Assembly (NCBI GenBank): GCA_021234535.1
Contig: CM037845.1
Location: 3,376,501 to 3,440,500 of the forward strand
Length of the DNA stretch: 64,000 nt
Source: Stichopus chloronotus
Taxonomy: Eukaryota; Echinodermata; Holothuroidea; Aspidochirotida; Stichopodidae
Direction: 5' to 3'
The notes beneath the pieces are model-generated. The model saw nothing but the letters and a program-made list of their open reading frames with translations, did not search any database and had not been told where the DNA came from. Of this stretch, positions 23,055 through 34,059 are shown in pieces. Numbering within the stretch: position 1 is the first letter of the stretch; each line of letters begins with the position of its first letter. The position numbers and the translations under genes were made by a program.

Positions 23055-26000
23055 CTGCGTTAAAAGAAATTAGAACGTTCCGGTGACGTGGGGTTTCAAA
23101 ACTTTAAGTTACAACTAAAAAAAAAAGAAAATTATTAATTTCTACCAGCTCGACTGTTAAAATTTCGTTTTGTAATTAATCAGTGAAAACACATCACCGG
23201 TAATAGGCTATATAGATGTGGATAGGGAATTATGTAAATTACCATACTTGGAAATATATTAAGGAACTTTGGATGTTAACATTACAATAAAAATGTTATT
23301 GATTGTAATCTGTTGCGATTGTATCCTTTTCAATTGATTGCAATTAGTTCTATGGATCAATACTCCTCAATAATGTGTCACATTAGAGAAAAAAAGTTCT
23401 TAACTCACCTGTTACGCCACCACCTACTTCAGTTCCTAATGAAATCACAAGAAACATCAAAACAATAGCAGTCTCAAAATCAGTTGCTTTAACTTTAAGC
23501 GAACAGACGCCTCCAACAGAAGACCCGATGTGACCGAACGATATCCCAGTCACAAATGATGTACCGGCAAGTATCCAGAAATGTGACGGACCCTTTGCGA
23601 GGAGGAAAAACAGTACGCTTTGTAATAAGCAAGGTAACCCGAAGTAGTGGAACGGACTCTCAACGTGGCGGATGAATAGAACAATACTCCAGATCCGTCC
23701 AAAGACTGCGCCAATACCAGCACAGGTTGATAAAAGCACCGCCCCCTCGGAAGAAAGACCTCTTTCTTTTCCCAAGGGAATTAGAAAAAGAACCCATCCA
23801 AAGTAACTGAACGAAGTCGACGCAACAATCAGCAGAAGAAAAATAAGAGAACGGTTTTTTGACAGAACAGAGTAATATGTGTTTGATCGGTTGCTATGGT
23901 TACTGTTTCCATTTTCTTCATCTGCTTTCACTGGTGAAATTTCGTAATTCTTTATCATCTGCTGTCCTTTCTGAAGATTGCTCGAAGTGTGAATCTCATC
24001 CAATGATTCTTTTTTGTCGAATTTTGTCAAATGTGCCTCTTCATCTCCATATTGTTCTGTGCTCTTAGTTACCGAGCCATTCTGTCGTCCTTTGGAACGC
24101 GTAATGGGCTTTAAAATAACACCAGCAACTAAAATATTCAAGTTGATCCCTCCAAAGAGGACCAATGAGTCTTGCGTTCCATAAGCCTTTTGGAACCTGT
24201 CAAATACTAAAGGTAGTACGCTGATCCCAACATACTGGAATTGGTCAGCTACTCCCTGAACGACCCCAAAAACTGTTTTCTCTGGGAAAGCTTCCTTGAG
24301 AAATACGTAAGTAGGTGTAAATGCGACACCATATCCAGCTCCTGCCATACAATGACAAATACTTTGTATCACACATGGTCCCCAGTACAGTGTTTGAGCA
24401 AAGTGCACGTAGACATTTAATTTGTGGCAATGAAGTAGATAAGCGTATCACTGTGAATAGTTTCGCTCTAATCACTCAACACATACAGACAATTAAATTA
24501 CAGTAATCGCATTAAATTACAGCAATCGTATTACAGTAAACGTAATGCGTTTAATGATTGCAATATTTATATATTGACACATTTTACAACATTTGCAAGT
24601 TTGCCTAGGAAGACAAAGTCAACTTGACCGGGGTAAGGATTTTAAATGCATATAGTTGAGTGAACTTACCGGCACAACAACAAAATATCAAGAGTAGTGT
24701 AGGGTGTAAGGGAAGGAGTCCATTACCGAGGTAACCAAAAGTGACAAGGAGCCCACCGCACATTACTGTAATACGAGGTCCCAGTCGCTGATGTAAGGCT
24801 TGGCCCAAAGGTGCTGGAGGAAAGGGAAACGAAATTAAGTTTTCACTGTCAAAATGCTCATAGGTAGCTATATCCAATATCTCAACTTAAGAGTCGTAAA
24901 TCTGTGCGGAAAGTGAAGCTCGTTTGAAGTACTGCAACCTGAAAAGGTTGGATACGTATGCCCCGTTGATTTGATTTGATTTTGATTTCTTTATTCCAGT
25001 ATAAATGCAAAATTCATGAAAAGGACAAACTGTTAGGTAAGAAAGGCAAACTGTTAGTCAAGAAAGTTCCCCCAAGTTGTTTGAAAAGTAGCTATTTCTT
25101 GGTAACGTTGAACCTGCAAGAAAGGTATTTTTTACTAACTTATTTATTTTTTTTACTCAACAGTTAGCACTGAAACATACATTTTTTAGAGTGTAAAAGT
25201 TTTGGGAACACAGTATTCGAGAAATCTTATGCGATTATGAAATCAGTATGCCTTTGGGGTTAGAACCACGTCTTGCAACATATATCCCAAAACTCACCAG
25301 GTATTGATATTTATGAGGGAGGAATTTACCTGTTCGGACAAAACTATTGCGCATCCCTCTACCTGCCAGAGACCTAATCACCCAAAGTGGACTGTAACGC
25401 CACCTTATCAAAGCACCAGTCAAAAGTATCAAAAAGAAGTATTCGACACATTGAGATTTTGCACAGTAGTAAGTCGAAATAGCACAATCTCTTAGATTTT
25501 TTTAAGTACTTGATCTTGCCCTCTATCGGTCACCTTATTTGAAGTCTTATATGAACGCCCAAATTGTTGACACATTGAGATTTTGCACAGTAGTAAAGAC
25601 AACAGAGATAATAAGTCAAAATTTTGGAGTGAGAAAAAAGTGGAATTTTTTAGATATATAGGTGGAAATTTCGAGATAGGGCATCGAAATAGTGGACTGA
25701 ATTTTTTTTTCTTGTCCCTTCTATATTAAGTCGAATTTTCACTCTCTGGAGTTTTTCTTTTACTTTGTTTTCTTGTAGTCTTATTATGGCATGTCTCGAT
25801 TTCACCTCGTTCTATCATGCAGAAAGGGTTTTCTCGAGACATGATTTTAGCACATGATGGAAATTCTGTGTGGACTAGGTTCATCAGTATAGTGTTAACT
25901 CGTTTATCTATCTACACTGTACATGCCATCACTACGTTTAGTAAGAACTTTACCTATCTCAGACTTTACATTATGTCTACACAAGGAGGAATAAATGAAC

Positions 26001-26901
26001 AGTTTTGATCACTTCAAGCCCATTGCAATCCAACTGTTATAGTTGCATAGACAGTCTATACCGCCCACATCTGACAAGCTGCAGCCACACCCCAAGAAAA
26101 AGCTACCAAACAAAAACATGAAAAGTTCTCAAGTAGTAGGGCAGTGCATGTTTGTGAATACTAAATGAAGTAAAATAACCTGGATTAAATTTTAGGTCAA
26201 ATTGTGTAACTGGGAATTATCAATGAATAGCACAAAGGTGGAAACATTTGCACGATACAGTGCGTATTAATCTTGGTCTAAATATGGAAACTTGTCGCAA
26301 GTTACATAAAAGTGATTTTCTCTGTGATATCCTGAAATTTCACGGTGAGAAGACACCCAAAACCGTGAGACTCTTGGTGAAACCGTAAGACTCATAGGGA
26401 AACCACACCGACTCACAACTAGTTGTGGAACCCCTGAGACTGACGGTGAAACCCCGCAAGAGTTGGCAAGTTTGATCACAGGATAGACAATACTTACACT
26501 GAGAGACAAATAGTTGTAGTATATGCCTAATTTAGAAGTCATATACATATCTAATTAGTGAAACGATGGCCCATGAACCTTAACTCCTGATCCTATCCTT
26601 GGATACCTCACCAAAGTATGGGAACAAGTTGAAGTTAGCAAGCTCATTCAGCTGGTAACAAGATTCTAATGTTGCGTCTCAAAAGTACATACTCACCGAC
26701 GAAATATGCTACACTATGTTGAAGAGGAAGAATAAGGCCAGTGACAGTGAATGACATGTTGGCTTGCTTGGTTAGGTCCTCTACCAGAACACCGTAAGAC
26801 TTCAGTGAGCCAGCCTCAAAGAAACAAACCAAACATCGGGACACAAAGGCAAATACCTGGGCGGTTCCGATGTGGCTGAACACCTCTCGGCTCACTTCCA
26901 T
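22933..26901 (-). CDS. Monocarboxylate-transporter-like protein (SLC16/MFS), tandem copy A
   Basis: Four exons on the minus strand: 26901-26697, 24813-24670, 24341-23409 and 23054-22933, all GT-AG and all phase-1 introns, encoding 467 residues. Twelve hydrophobic spans fit an MFS fold, with a charged cytosolic loop of about 100 residues between TM6 and TM7. Family cues are TM1 'GSLKSYGVLVEDL', the TM2 region 'APLGQALHQRLGPR', 'GTQDSLVLFGGINLN' leading to TM6, and the terminal 'AVHDATGS' before TM12, all positioned as in MCTs. It would sit in the plasma or an organelle membrane. It lacks the acidic-GGWGW motif before TM1 and the TM8 aspartate four residues before Arg (AVFGR instead), so it is atypical and the substrate is unknown. 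It is the first transcribed-distal member of three same-strand paralogues. Confidence 0.88.
23409..24341 (-). CDS. Transporter A exon 3 (TM4-TM11 and central loop)
   Basis: A 933-nt exon carrying most of the protein: 'GYGVAFTPTYVFLKEAF', TM5-TM6, the charged loop with Asn/Ser-rich tail, and TM7-TM11. The stretch 23467-23908 is virtually identical to copy B. Donor GTGAGT. Confidence 0.9.
24670..24813 (-). CDS. Transporter A exon 2 (TM2-TM4 region)
   Basis: A 144-nt exon, acceptor TTTCCTCCAG, donor GTAAGT. It encodes 'LGQALHQRLGPR', 'CGGLLVTFGYLGNG' and the start of the next helix ending CCCA. The same length is found in B and C. Confidence 0.88.
24814..26696 (-). other. Transporter A intron 1
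   Basis: 1.9 kb, AT-rich. Two near-identical 26-bp words ('gacacattgagattttgcacagtagt' split between 25445 and 25569) suggest a small local duplication. A loose GC-richer repeat of about 25 bp ('ggtgaaaccgtaagactc') spans about 26335-26470. No coding content recognised. Confidence 0.5.
26697..26901 (-). CDS. Transporter A exon 1 (start codon, TM1-TM2 start)
   Basis: The ATG at 26901 is preceded by ACAG/AGACGCTGAC, a plausible acceptor, so a 5' non-coding exon probably exists upstream. Donor GTGAGT. It encodes a short N-terminus, TM1 and the start of TM2. Nearly all of it lies in a 213-bp block identical to copy B. Confidence 0.85.
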
Positions 26902-26943
26902 TATGTCAGCGTCTCTGTATAAGTATGTGCCGTTCTTTAAAAT

Positions 26944-28510
26944 AACTTAAACCGTCACCGTCAGATTAAAACACCCTATAGCTAATACTGTGACTAATGT
27001 TGCTAATGTTACTAGTCCTGGTGGAGAAATCCGCAACTTGTGGTACTTTTCAAATTTGCTTCCTCGTCATATTCAGTGTCACTTCTCAAACAGAGACTGT
27101 AGTTGTCATAAATCGTGATTTTAATCTTGCGATATATCTGCTGGGTGGTTCTATTAATCTACAAGCTGGTAGTTACTGTCAGTCGAAAGTCAATTTGCCA
27201 GTGAAGTTGATAATTGCCAAACGAACAATTGCCGGCACTGAACCACAGGACAAAAAACCTAAGTCCGATCTCAGATTCTTGACTCAAGATCAACAGTACC
27301 GCAACTGATTTCTCGGATGAATGAAAACCATCATTCGAGAAGTGTATCATACATCAGGTAGATACGATGGCGTAACGTTAGACGTATACAAAGCCCTGTT
27401 AGTGCGCCATGCAAGTAAATATTTAATTTGTTATTGCAAATATTTCAAATTATTAATTTGTTATTACAAATTATTAATTATCTATTACAAATTATTACGT
27501 TGTTATTACAAATTATTTATATGTTATTATTAATTTGTAACAGTAAATTTATTGTGTTTTGCCATTACAAATGTCAATTACATTATCACAATTTGATATT
27601 ACAAATTATTAATTTGTAATAAAAACTAATGGTTTGTAATAACAAAATATTAATTTGATATTACAAATTTAATTCTTTGTATTTACAGTTCACTACAGTA
27701 GGCTTTCGTAGACTTCTATATAATAGACAGTATCGGAGAGATGACGAAATACACAAAGTGAAATCAGTGGGTTGTAGACTGACGCAGGCATATCTATCTG
27801 CAAGCAACATCACCAAAAGAATCAAATCTGGCTGGTTATCCACACGAAATACGCAACATCACTTGTACAATATTGGCAAATGATTATCAGTATATTGACA
27901 TATGTTCGGGTAGTGTGACATGGAGCTTTCATATGAAACTAAAGTAGGCTACATTTACTACATTAAGCAAGACTGACGCCATGTATTTACGGATGTTACC
28001 TTGTTTGTATATTTGGAAAAAAAAGTAGAACTATAACAACTCCCATTGAAAAAATATCTGTAATTATATCCATTCTGGTTTTGTGATAGAAAAGTGATTT
28101 ACAGACAAGTTTATTTATATCGTCGGTTCATTTCGACGAATCTCGTAGGCTTTTCTGCAAACCGTACGTAGTTGGCCTATAAGTTGCTGAAAGCTAATAA
28201 ATTAGGTTGATTTATGCGGGTTATGCATTTTTGATCTTTATAAAATCACTTTGTTATGGCCAATTTCTAACAAAGACGGGTTGACATGAAAGCTATCGTT
28301 TTATTACATCTTTTCGTAGTTCTTCACAAAGTTGCTATAAATAGGTAGACCGGTAGGCGGACGAACAGACAGAGGCTTAAACAGATCCTGGGTTCATATT
28401 ACGTTGCATAGTAATTGCCCATCTTTTAATTATGATATGAGGTTTCCAAGGCAACCATCTAAACTATCATTTCATCAGATGTTCGACTACTTTCATTCAT
28501 GGTATATGGT
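26944..28510. repeat. 5' flank of transporter A, member of a segmental duplication with 44210-46450
   Basis: Blocks at about 27000-27210 and about 28255-28480 align in order and orientation with about 44240-44450 and about 45893-46440 upstream of transporter B. Examples are 'aggtagac-g-aggcggacgaac' and 'ccatctaaactatcat'. The intervening DNA differs by insertions, among them the AT-rich array at 27415-27680. Confidence 0.75.
27415..27680. repeat. AT-rich palindromic array (attacaaattattaatttg)
   Basis: Repeated 'ttattacaaattattaatttgt' words, largely self-complementary, so the DNA can fold on itself. It is absent from the homologous position upstream of transporter B, indicating expansion or insertion after duplication. 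Confidence 0.8.
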
Positions 28511-30940
28511 TTCTAAAAATTCAAATACGCTTTAATACGCTTGAAACACTTCTCAGTAAATTTTGATATGAAAGGTAACTTTAGCACAGGTCTTGACTTT
28601 TTACTTTTTCGCCGCTATTTTCACCCCATACAAGTTATTTCCATAACTTTGATTTTGTCTTTAACGATGACCCCAACTTCTTTCCGTTGAACTTTTGGAG
28701 GAAAATGTGGGTTGTACTTTGGTAATTAACCTAGCGAGGGACTGGTGACGTCGTTGTCATGACGGTGGAATAGTGAGTAGCACAAAGAAAAAGTTCACTA
28801 AGAGAGGAAAATTCAAAGATGAAACTTGAGGGAAAAAAAGGTACGTCAGAGAGATCTCAACTGGATTTTGACAATGAATGTGTCATTTATTTCTAATTCG
28901 ACTCACACTTTAATTATTGAGAATTTGATGACGTTAGATAAGATTTGATTAAGTATACAACACGAAGAGACGTAGACTAGGAGAAAGAGATATAGAGAGA
29001 GGTAGAGAGAAAGAGAGGGAAGGGGGGGGGGGGAGGAGTAAAACAAGACTACATGTTGTTAAAGATTATTAGAGAGCCAGGGGTAAGCCTGGTATGGGGA
29101 GTGAGGTATGCTCCGGGGTTTACCGATAGTCAATACTTCGATAGAAGGGGGCAAACTGAGTCAGCGTGATCATCCAATGAGACTATGAGAAATCGGTTGA
29201 CGACACCTCCTTGGTACTAAATATTCATGACCTGTCTGTCTACAGCTTCTCCCTCCAATGTTACTTCTCATCTGTCCCAATCGGAAGAAGGTGGCGGATG
29301 AAAATAATGTATAAGTTAAATAGTTAAAGTATGGAAATTGAAGTTGACCCAGATTTTACTGGTCTTTCTATGGAAGCATACAATGGACAAGATATACATA
29401 ACACTATGTTTGAAGATTTCTAGAACAACGAGTAATATTATTTCTTGTCTTAAGGACCTTGCTGTAAAAAGATAATTTGTAGGAAATTTGAACAACTTAA
29501 ATAATTTCACAACCATGAAACTTAAATCTTGAACGTGTTAGAAAATCCAAGTGCACATGGTGATAACCAGGTTGAAAAACTTCATAAAGTGCAAGAGATT
29601 CTTTTAAATTAATAGTAATAAAGTCATATATAAAAATAAATAAATAAATAATAATAATAAACAAATGAAAAACAATGTACTGTCTAAGGTATTACTGGCA
29701 TAATTTTTTTTAGTCCAGTTTAACTGGAAGTGTCTTAACTTTCATGTTGACGAAACCGCAGGATTGCATAAAGTCTTCTTTTGTGAAGCATTATATAAAT
29801 GTGGAAAGAGTTTTCTATTTAATATAATTTTTGTAAAAATTATCTACATATAGATTCATTTATTATCCACGCCTGGTACCTGGTTGCCATGGTCGCGTTC
29901 ATGTGCTGGATATTTCCTGCGTGAACATAGATAACAAACAGTAGTTTTTGCAACATTCCAGCGCCTACCAAAAGCGGTATACCTTCATATGAATAGAGCC
30001 TGTGATTTATTTAACAACAATTATACGACCCAGTTGTGTTTAGTTTGATTTGAAACATTTCCATTTCTTTAATATAGTCTCATTACGGCGATTCCGACAT
30101 TTTAGAAAGAAAGGGGAAAAAAAGGATTTCTCTTCATATACCGCAAATGTTTATATACAATGCATTAAGGTTATAATTGCAGCCAGGTTAACAGTATATT
30201 TTATCTGTACTTCAGTGAGAAAAAAACTTACAGTAATCCCATAATGACAAGAAATAAGCGTACTGTCAGGTGTGCACTATGCCTTTTCTTCAACTTTTGT
30301 GTCTGTTTTTGCACCTGGTGAAAAAGTGATCCTTCGGAAGTGTTCGTGACAGTAATAGAAATAAAGAATAGTTTTGTGTTGATTTGCTCTTTTACTCGGT
30401 TAAAAAAGATACGCATTATGAATTTCAAGAACAAATGAAGATAATATCTCAACACTCAACACTCACAACACCGACACACATTCCTTACTGTGGTAGAAAA
30501 CCACCCAAGCCTATCACAAATTCACCCAATCGGGGGACACAACGCAAGATGGGTTGGTGATGCGGTCGAATGAGAATGAAAACCTGCTGGTAGGAATTCT
30601 CCGATATCAAGAAAACTTTACGTAATAAACAGGAATTGTCCCCGCTTTATCAATTAAACCAGGGAGTTGGAGCCCTCAACGTAACAGAGATTCATGGCGA
30701 CAGTGACGTCATTGTAATGATGTCACCAAAATTTAAAGCAAAAAAAAAAAAGAAGGCAAAATCGAATTTAACGCTATTGAGATAGAAAATCACATCAGCT
30801 ATTAAAATAACTTAATTTACAGCCAAACTGCGACTCAATTCTTAAAATATGATCATTTTAGTGAAACAATTTGTACTGACCTGTGTTTAAATTTTGCTTT
30901 TTCAAATTCCTAAATTTCTCGATTTAATTTTGAGGCCTAT
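28511..30940. other. Between transporters A and B: no gene recognised
   Basis: Contains a purine-rich stretch (about 28979-29035) ending in a G run and an AAT/AAAT patch near 29635-29665. Nothing coding. Confidence 0.4.
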
Positions 30941-32740
30941 TTGGTCAGTTTCTGGCAGCTACCAAAAGTGGTGAACCTTTGGAGAAACAGACCTCAAACG
31001 CTCGACTCCAACCTGCCCCTGACCCACCTTGCACTGTCCACGTGCTTCAGTCAAGATGCACAACAAGATGTAGACCACAATCCAGTATGGTCCTTATTTG
31101 TCCTGCTTGCTGCCACGGTCCATTAGGGGGACGGAAAAGAGCCCGATCCCTGGATTCTTTCCGACGAGGACAGTGTTGGACTCTGGTTCCTCTGTTAGGC
31201 CAAGGGAAAGTTCCTTGAGCCACCAAGGAGAGAAGACCACTCCTTTATGCCACCCCCCCCTCTTCTTCTCGTAAATGACTCCTCAGATGGAATCCCTGGG
31301 AGAAATTTTTCGAAGGCTGACTACTACTATTTGCTCAGAATTCATCATATTGGTGGGGGTATCCAATAATACGCTCGGGAGACAAAAGCACCCAAGAAGG
31401 ATACAAGTCACGGGATGGGCCCACTCGATGTCATTTTTATTTTGAGGAAGGTGAGTAGCGGAACCGTTCCTAAGGTATCACAAACAGAACCGGCAAGTTT
31501 AGTTTAGAATTGAGGATCGGAAAGTCTGGAAACTCATCCTATACCATCTTGATCGTCGATAAACACCGGCGAGATTCGCCTCCGAGAGACTGCCACTTAA
31601 CGTCCCCGTCCGACGGACGAGAGTATAACCCACAGTCTTTAGGCACTTTCCCAAACACTGGGAGGGGTGGAGGACCTGCTCATCTCTGGAGCCAATTAGG
31701 TGTACATAGCAATCTGAAGCCCAACGAGACCTGAATCGGACAACAGGAACCCATATTGGAGTCACCAAATACCCCCCTCAGCACCACTGTAAACAGCTTT
31801 ACCGAACAAGTAATTATGAGTCCCCAGAAAATGTTCAAGTGGTTCGTTCCAATTTTGATACGGGGTCATAGTGATTGCAAGACTGACACTCTGACCACCA
31901 AGCTAACCCTCCACCCCTAAAGAGAGAAACAGAAACAGTGCGACGTCTTTATTCAACCACAGATGATCCACTAAAGCAGTTGGTGTGTCCATCCTGACGT
32001 TACTGTTACCACTAGGGGTGGTACTTCCCCATATTACAGGCTCTCTTCGGCTATGGCATGCTAGGAGGAGAAGGACCCGAGCTGCTTTGGCAGAGCAGCT
32101 AGATTTTCACCTATCATTTGCCGATTTTATATGGGCCTCACCAAACGGATCCGTCAGATTCTGTTGTCCTGGCCTTGATATTGTTAGTCCGACTTACCAC
32201 TAGTTATCACTTCTCTCCGAATGCACCCATAGTGGCCTTCAATTACTGCCGCAGTAGGGTCCTCCTCTTTGGACTTTCCAACATTTCCTCCAGGGATTTG
32301 GTTGAACTTACCCAAGTAATTCGCCCAGATCTGTTTGGGATCTAATTGGTCGGTTTGGGTTGAAGCATAATGTGGCCAGGCCAGGTGGGACAATCTTCGA
32401 GAAATGTTGATCTTCGAAAAATGAAGGTGCCCCCCTCATACCGAGGGGGGACCTTCAGGTTGAGACACTTTCACTCTCTTCCATCCTAAATAGGTTGGTT
32501 CCCCGTCATTGGACTTGCTCAGTCGATATGCAGGACGCGTTCATTGACGTTATTTTCTTCCCCAGTCACAGTCGCTTCCTCTGCTTCCGGTCCAGTGGGA
32601 CTTGATACCATTTCACTGAAACAACTTACCTTCACAAACGACTTACCTTCTGCTTTCCATCCATGCTCCCCGTGAGTCGGGATTCCTGGCTGGTGGTGCA
32701 TGACCATCCCAGGGCACCGGTTCTGCTAGATAGGTAAGTT
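30940..32740. other. GC-richer island, probably an old interspersed repeat of unknown class
   Basis: Base composition shifts noticeably from the AT-rich surroundings, with C and G runs and a phrase ('gactgccacttaacgtccccgtccgacgga' region, 31588-31617) of the kind seen in dispersed repeats. No continuous coding frame, recognisable transposase or reverse-transcriptase motif, or clear terminal repeats. The class is undetermined. Confidence 0.35.
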
Positions 32741-33114
32741 AGACCCTGGATCTTTGCCTGCTATGGTTGCCTATGGCTTTTGTATTTGTAGTGGATTTGC
32801 TTAGGAATATGTCTCTGATTTGTTTCTGCTATTGTTAGAGCTGCTCACATATTGAGCAACAGGTTGTTTTACATTAAACATTAAATATATCCTTCCTCTT
32901 ACAGCACATGGCAATGCATAAGAAAAATCCAATTTAACTAACTAATTGGAATGCTTATGCAATAGTTCATTAAAGGTCACTTAGAAGTAGGCCTGAATCG
33001 GGAAAACTTTATGTCTAATATTACATGCAGGTCAACGATGTTTCATTTAAGTGACGGTCAAGAACCAAGGTGCATTGTGGTTCTAAATAAAGTTGTTTCA
33101 ATAGTTTACGTCAT

Positions 33115-33640
33115 TTGCCATCTCACTAGCTTAAGATAAAATTTGGCAAATTTTGATGACATCATCACAATGACGTCACTGCTATTACAATCCCCAAATT
33201 TCTAAATTCATTATTATCTGGATGTATATCTATAGTAGATGTATCTACGGTAATAATATAGGATGATAGTATGGTTTACGTGGTAGCCCATTCTGAGATT
33301 GTCGGAAAAATTAAGCTGAAGAGAAAAACGTCTGAAAAGACCAATCAAGAAAATTTGCATTTGAAATAGCAATATCACACAATTCAAGACAAATTACCTT
33401 TCTAAAATGACCATATTTCGAGGATAAAGTTACACTTAGGTTACAAAAGTGAGAATAGTTGTTAGTATTTACAACCTCACTAACATAACGTTTTACCACA
33501 TTGCATTTTATCTCCAAATTTTGATGACATTACCACAAATGACATCACTGCTACGATGCAATGCCCTAATTTACGACGTATCAATTTTCTGGATGTCTGG
33601 ACTATACTTGAGATCAACGTGTATGGTAATATGGGAAGAA
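33115..33640. repeat. Local direct duplication about 380 bp apart
   Basis: 33125-33260 and 33500-33640 share 'aaattttgatgacat-a-cacaa-tgac-tcactgct' and downstream words (ctggatgt, atctacggtaat/acgtgtatggtaat). The copies are considerably diverged. Confidence 0.65.
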
Positions 33641-33799
33641 CTTGTGGATTATTTATGTACTGTATATGGATATGTGAATATTTAACGAAGGGAATGGTTT
33701 TTCGGTAACATCCATCATCTTCATCGAAATTCAAAGTGCAATTCGCACGTCCCCATACTTTACTTTGCTTGTTTCAGACACTCGGTCTTTCTTCCCTTC

Positions 33800-33911
33800 T
33801 CAATGTGTCAGGTAACATTCAAAGAATGACAAAGACTGACCAAATTATCGATACCACGATGATGTAGAAGTTAGCAGCAGTCAGAACCAGGAATACTGCT
33901 TGGCTTGAACC
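33800..33911 (-). pseudogene. Duplicated tail of terminal transporter exon (behind copy B)
   Basis: The counterpart of the copy behind A, starting 138 bp past the real stop. A 10-bp insertion (aaagaatgac) disrupts the frame and brings an early stop. No acceptor is visible. Confidence 0.8.
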
Positions 33912-33937
33912 AGTAAGAGAGACGCCCTGGATTCTTT

Positions 33938-34059
33938 TCAATGTGTCTGGTAACATTCCAAGACTGACCAAATTATCGATACTACCACGATGTAGAAGTT
34001 AGCAGCTGTCAGAATCAGGAATACAGTTTGACTTGAACCAGTGATATCGTACACAGCAC
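33938..34059 (-). CDS. Transporter B exon 4 (TM12 and stop)
   Basis: 122 nt, acceptor TTAACACAG. It encodes 'VFLILTAANFYIVVVSIIW' and a tail ending QTH, with TGA at 33940-33938. Confidence 0.85.
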
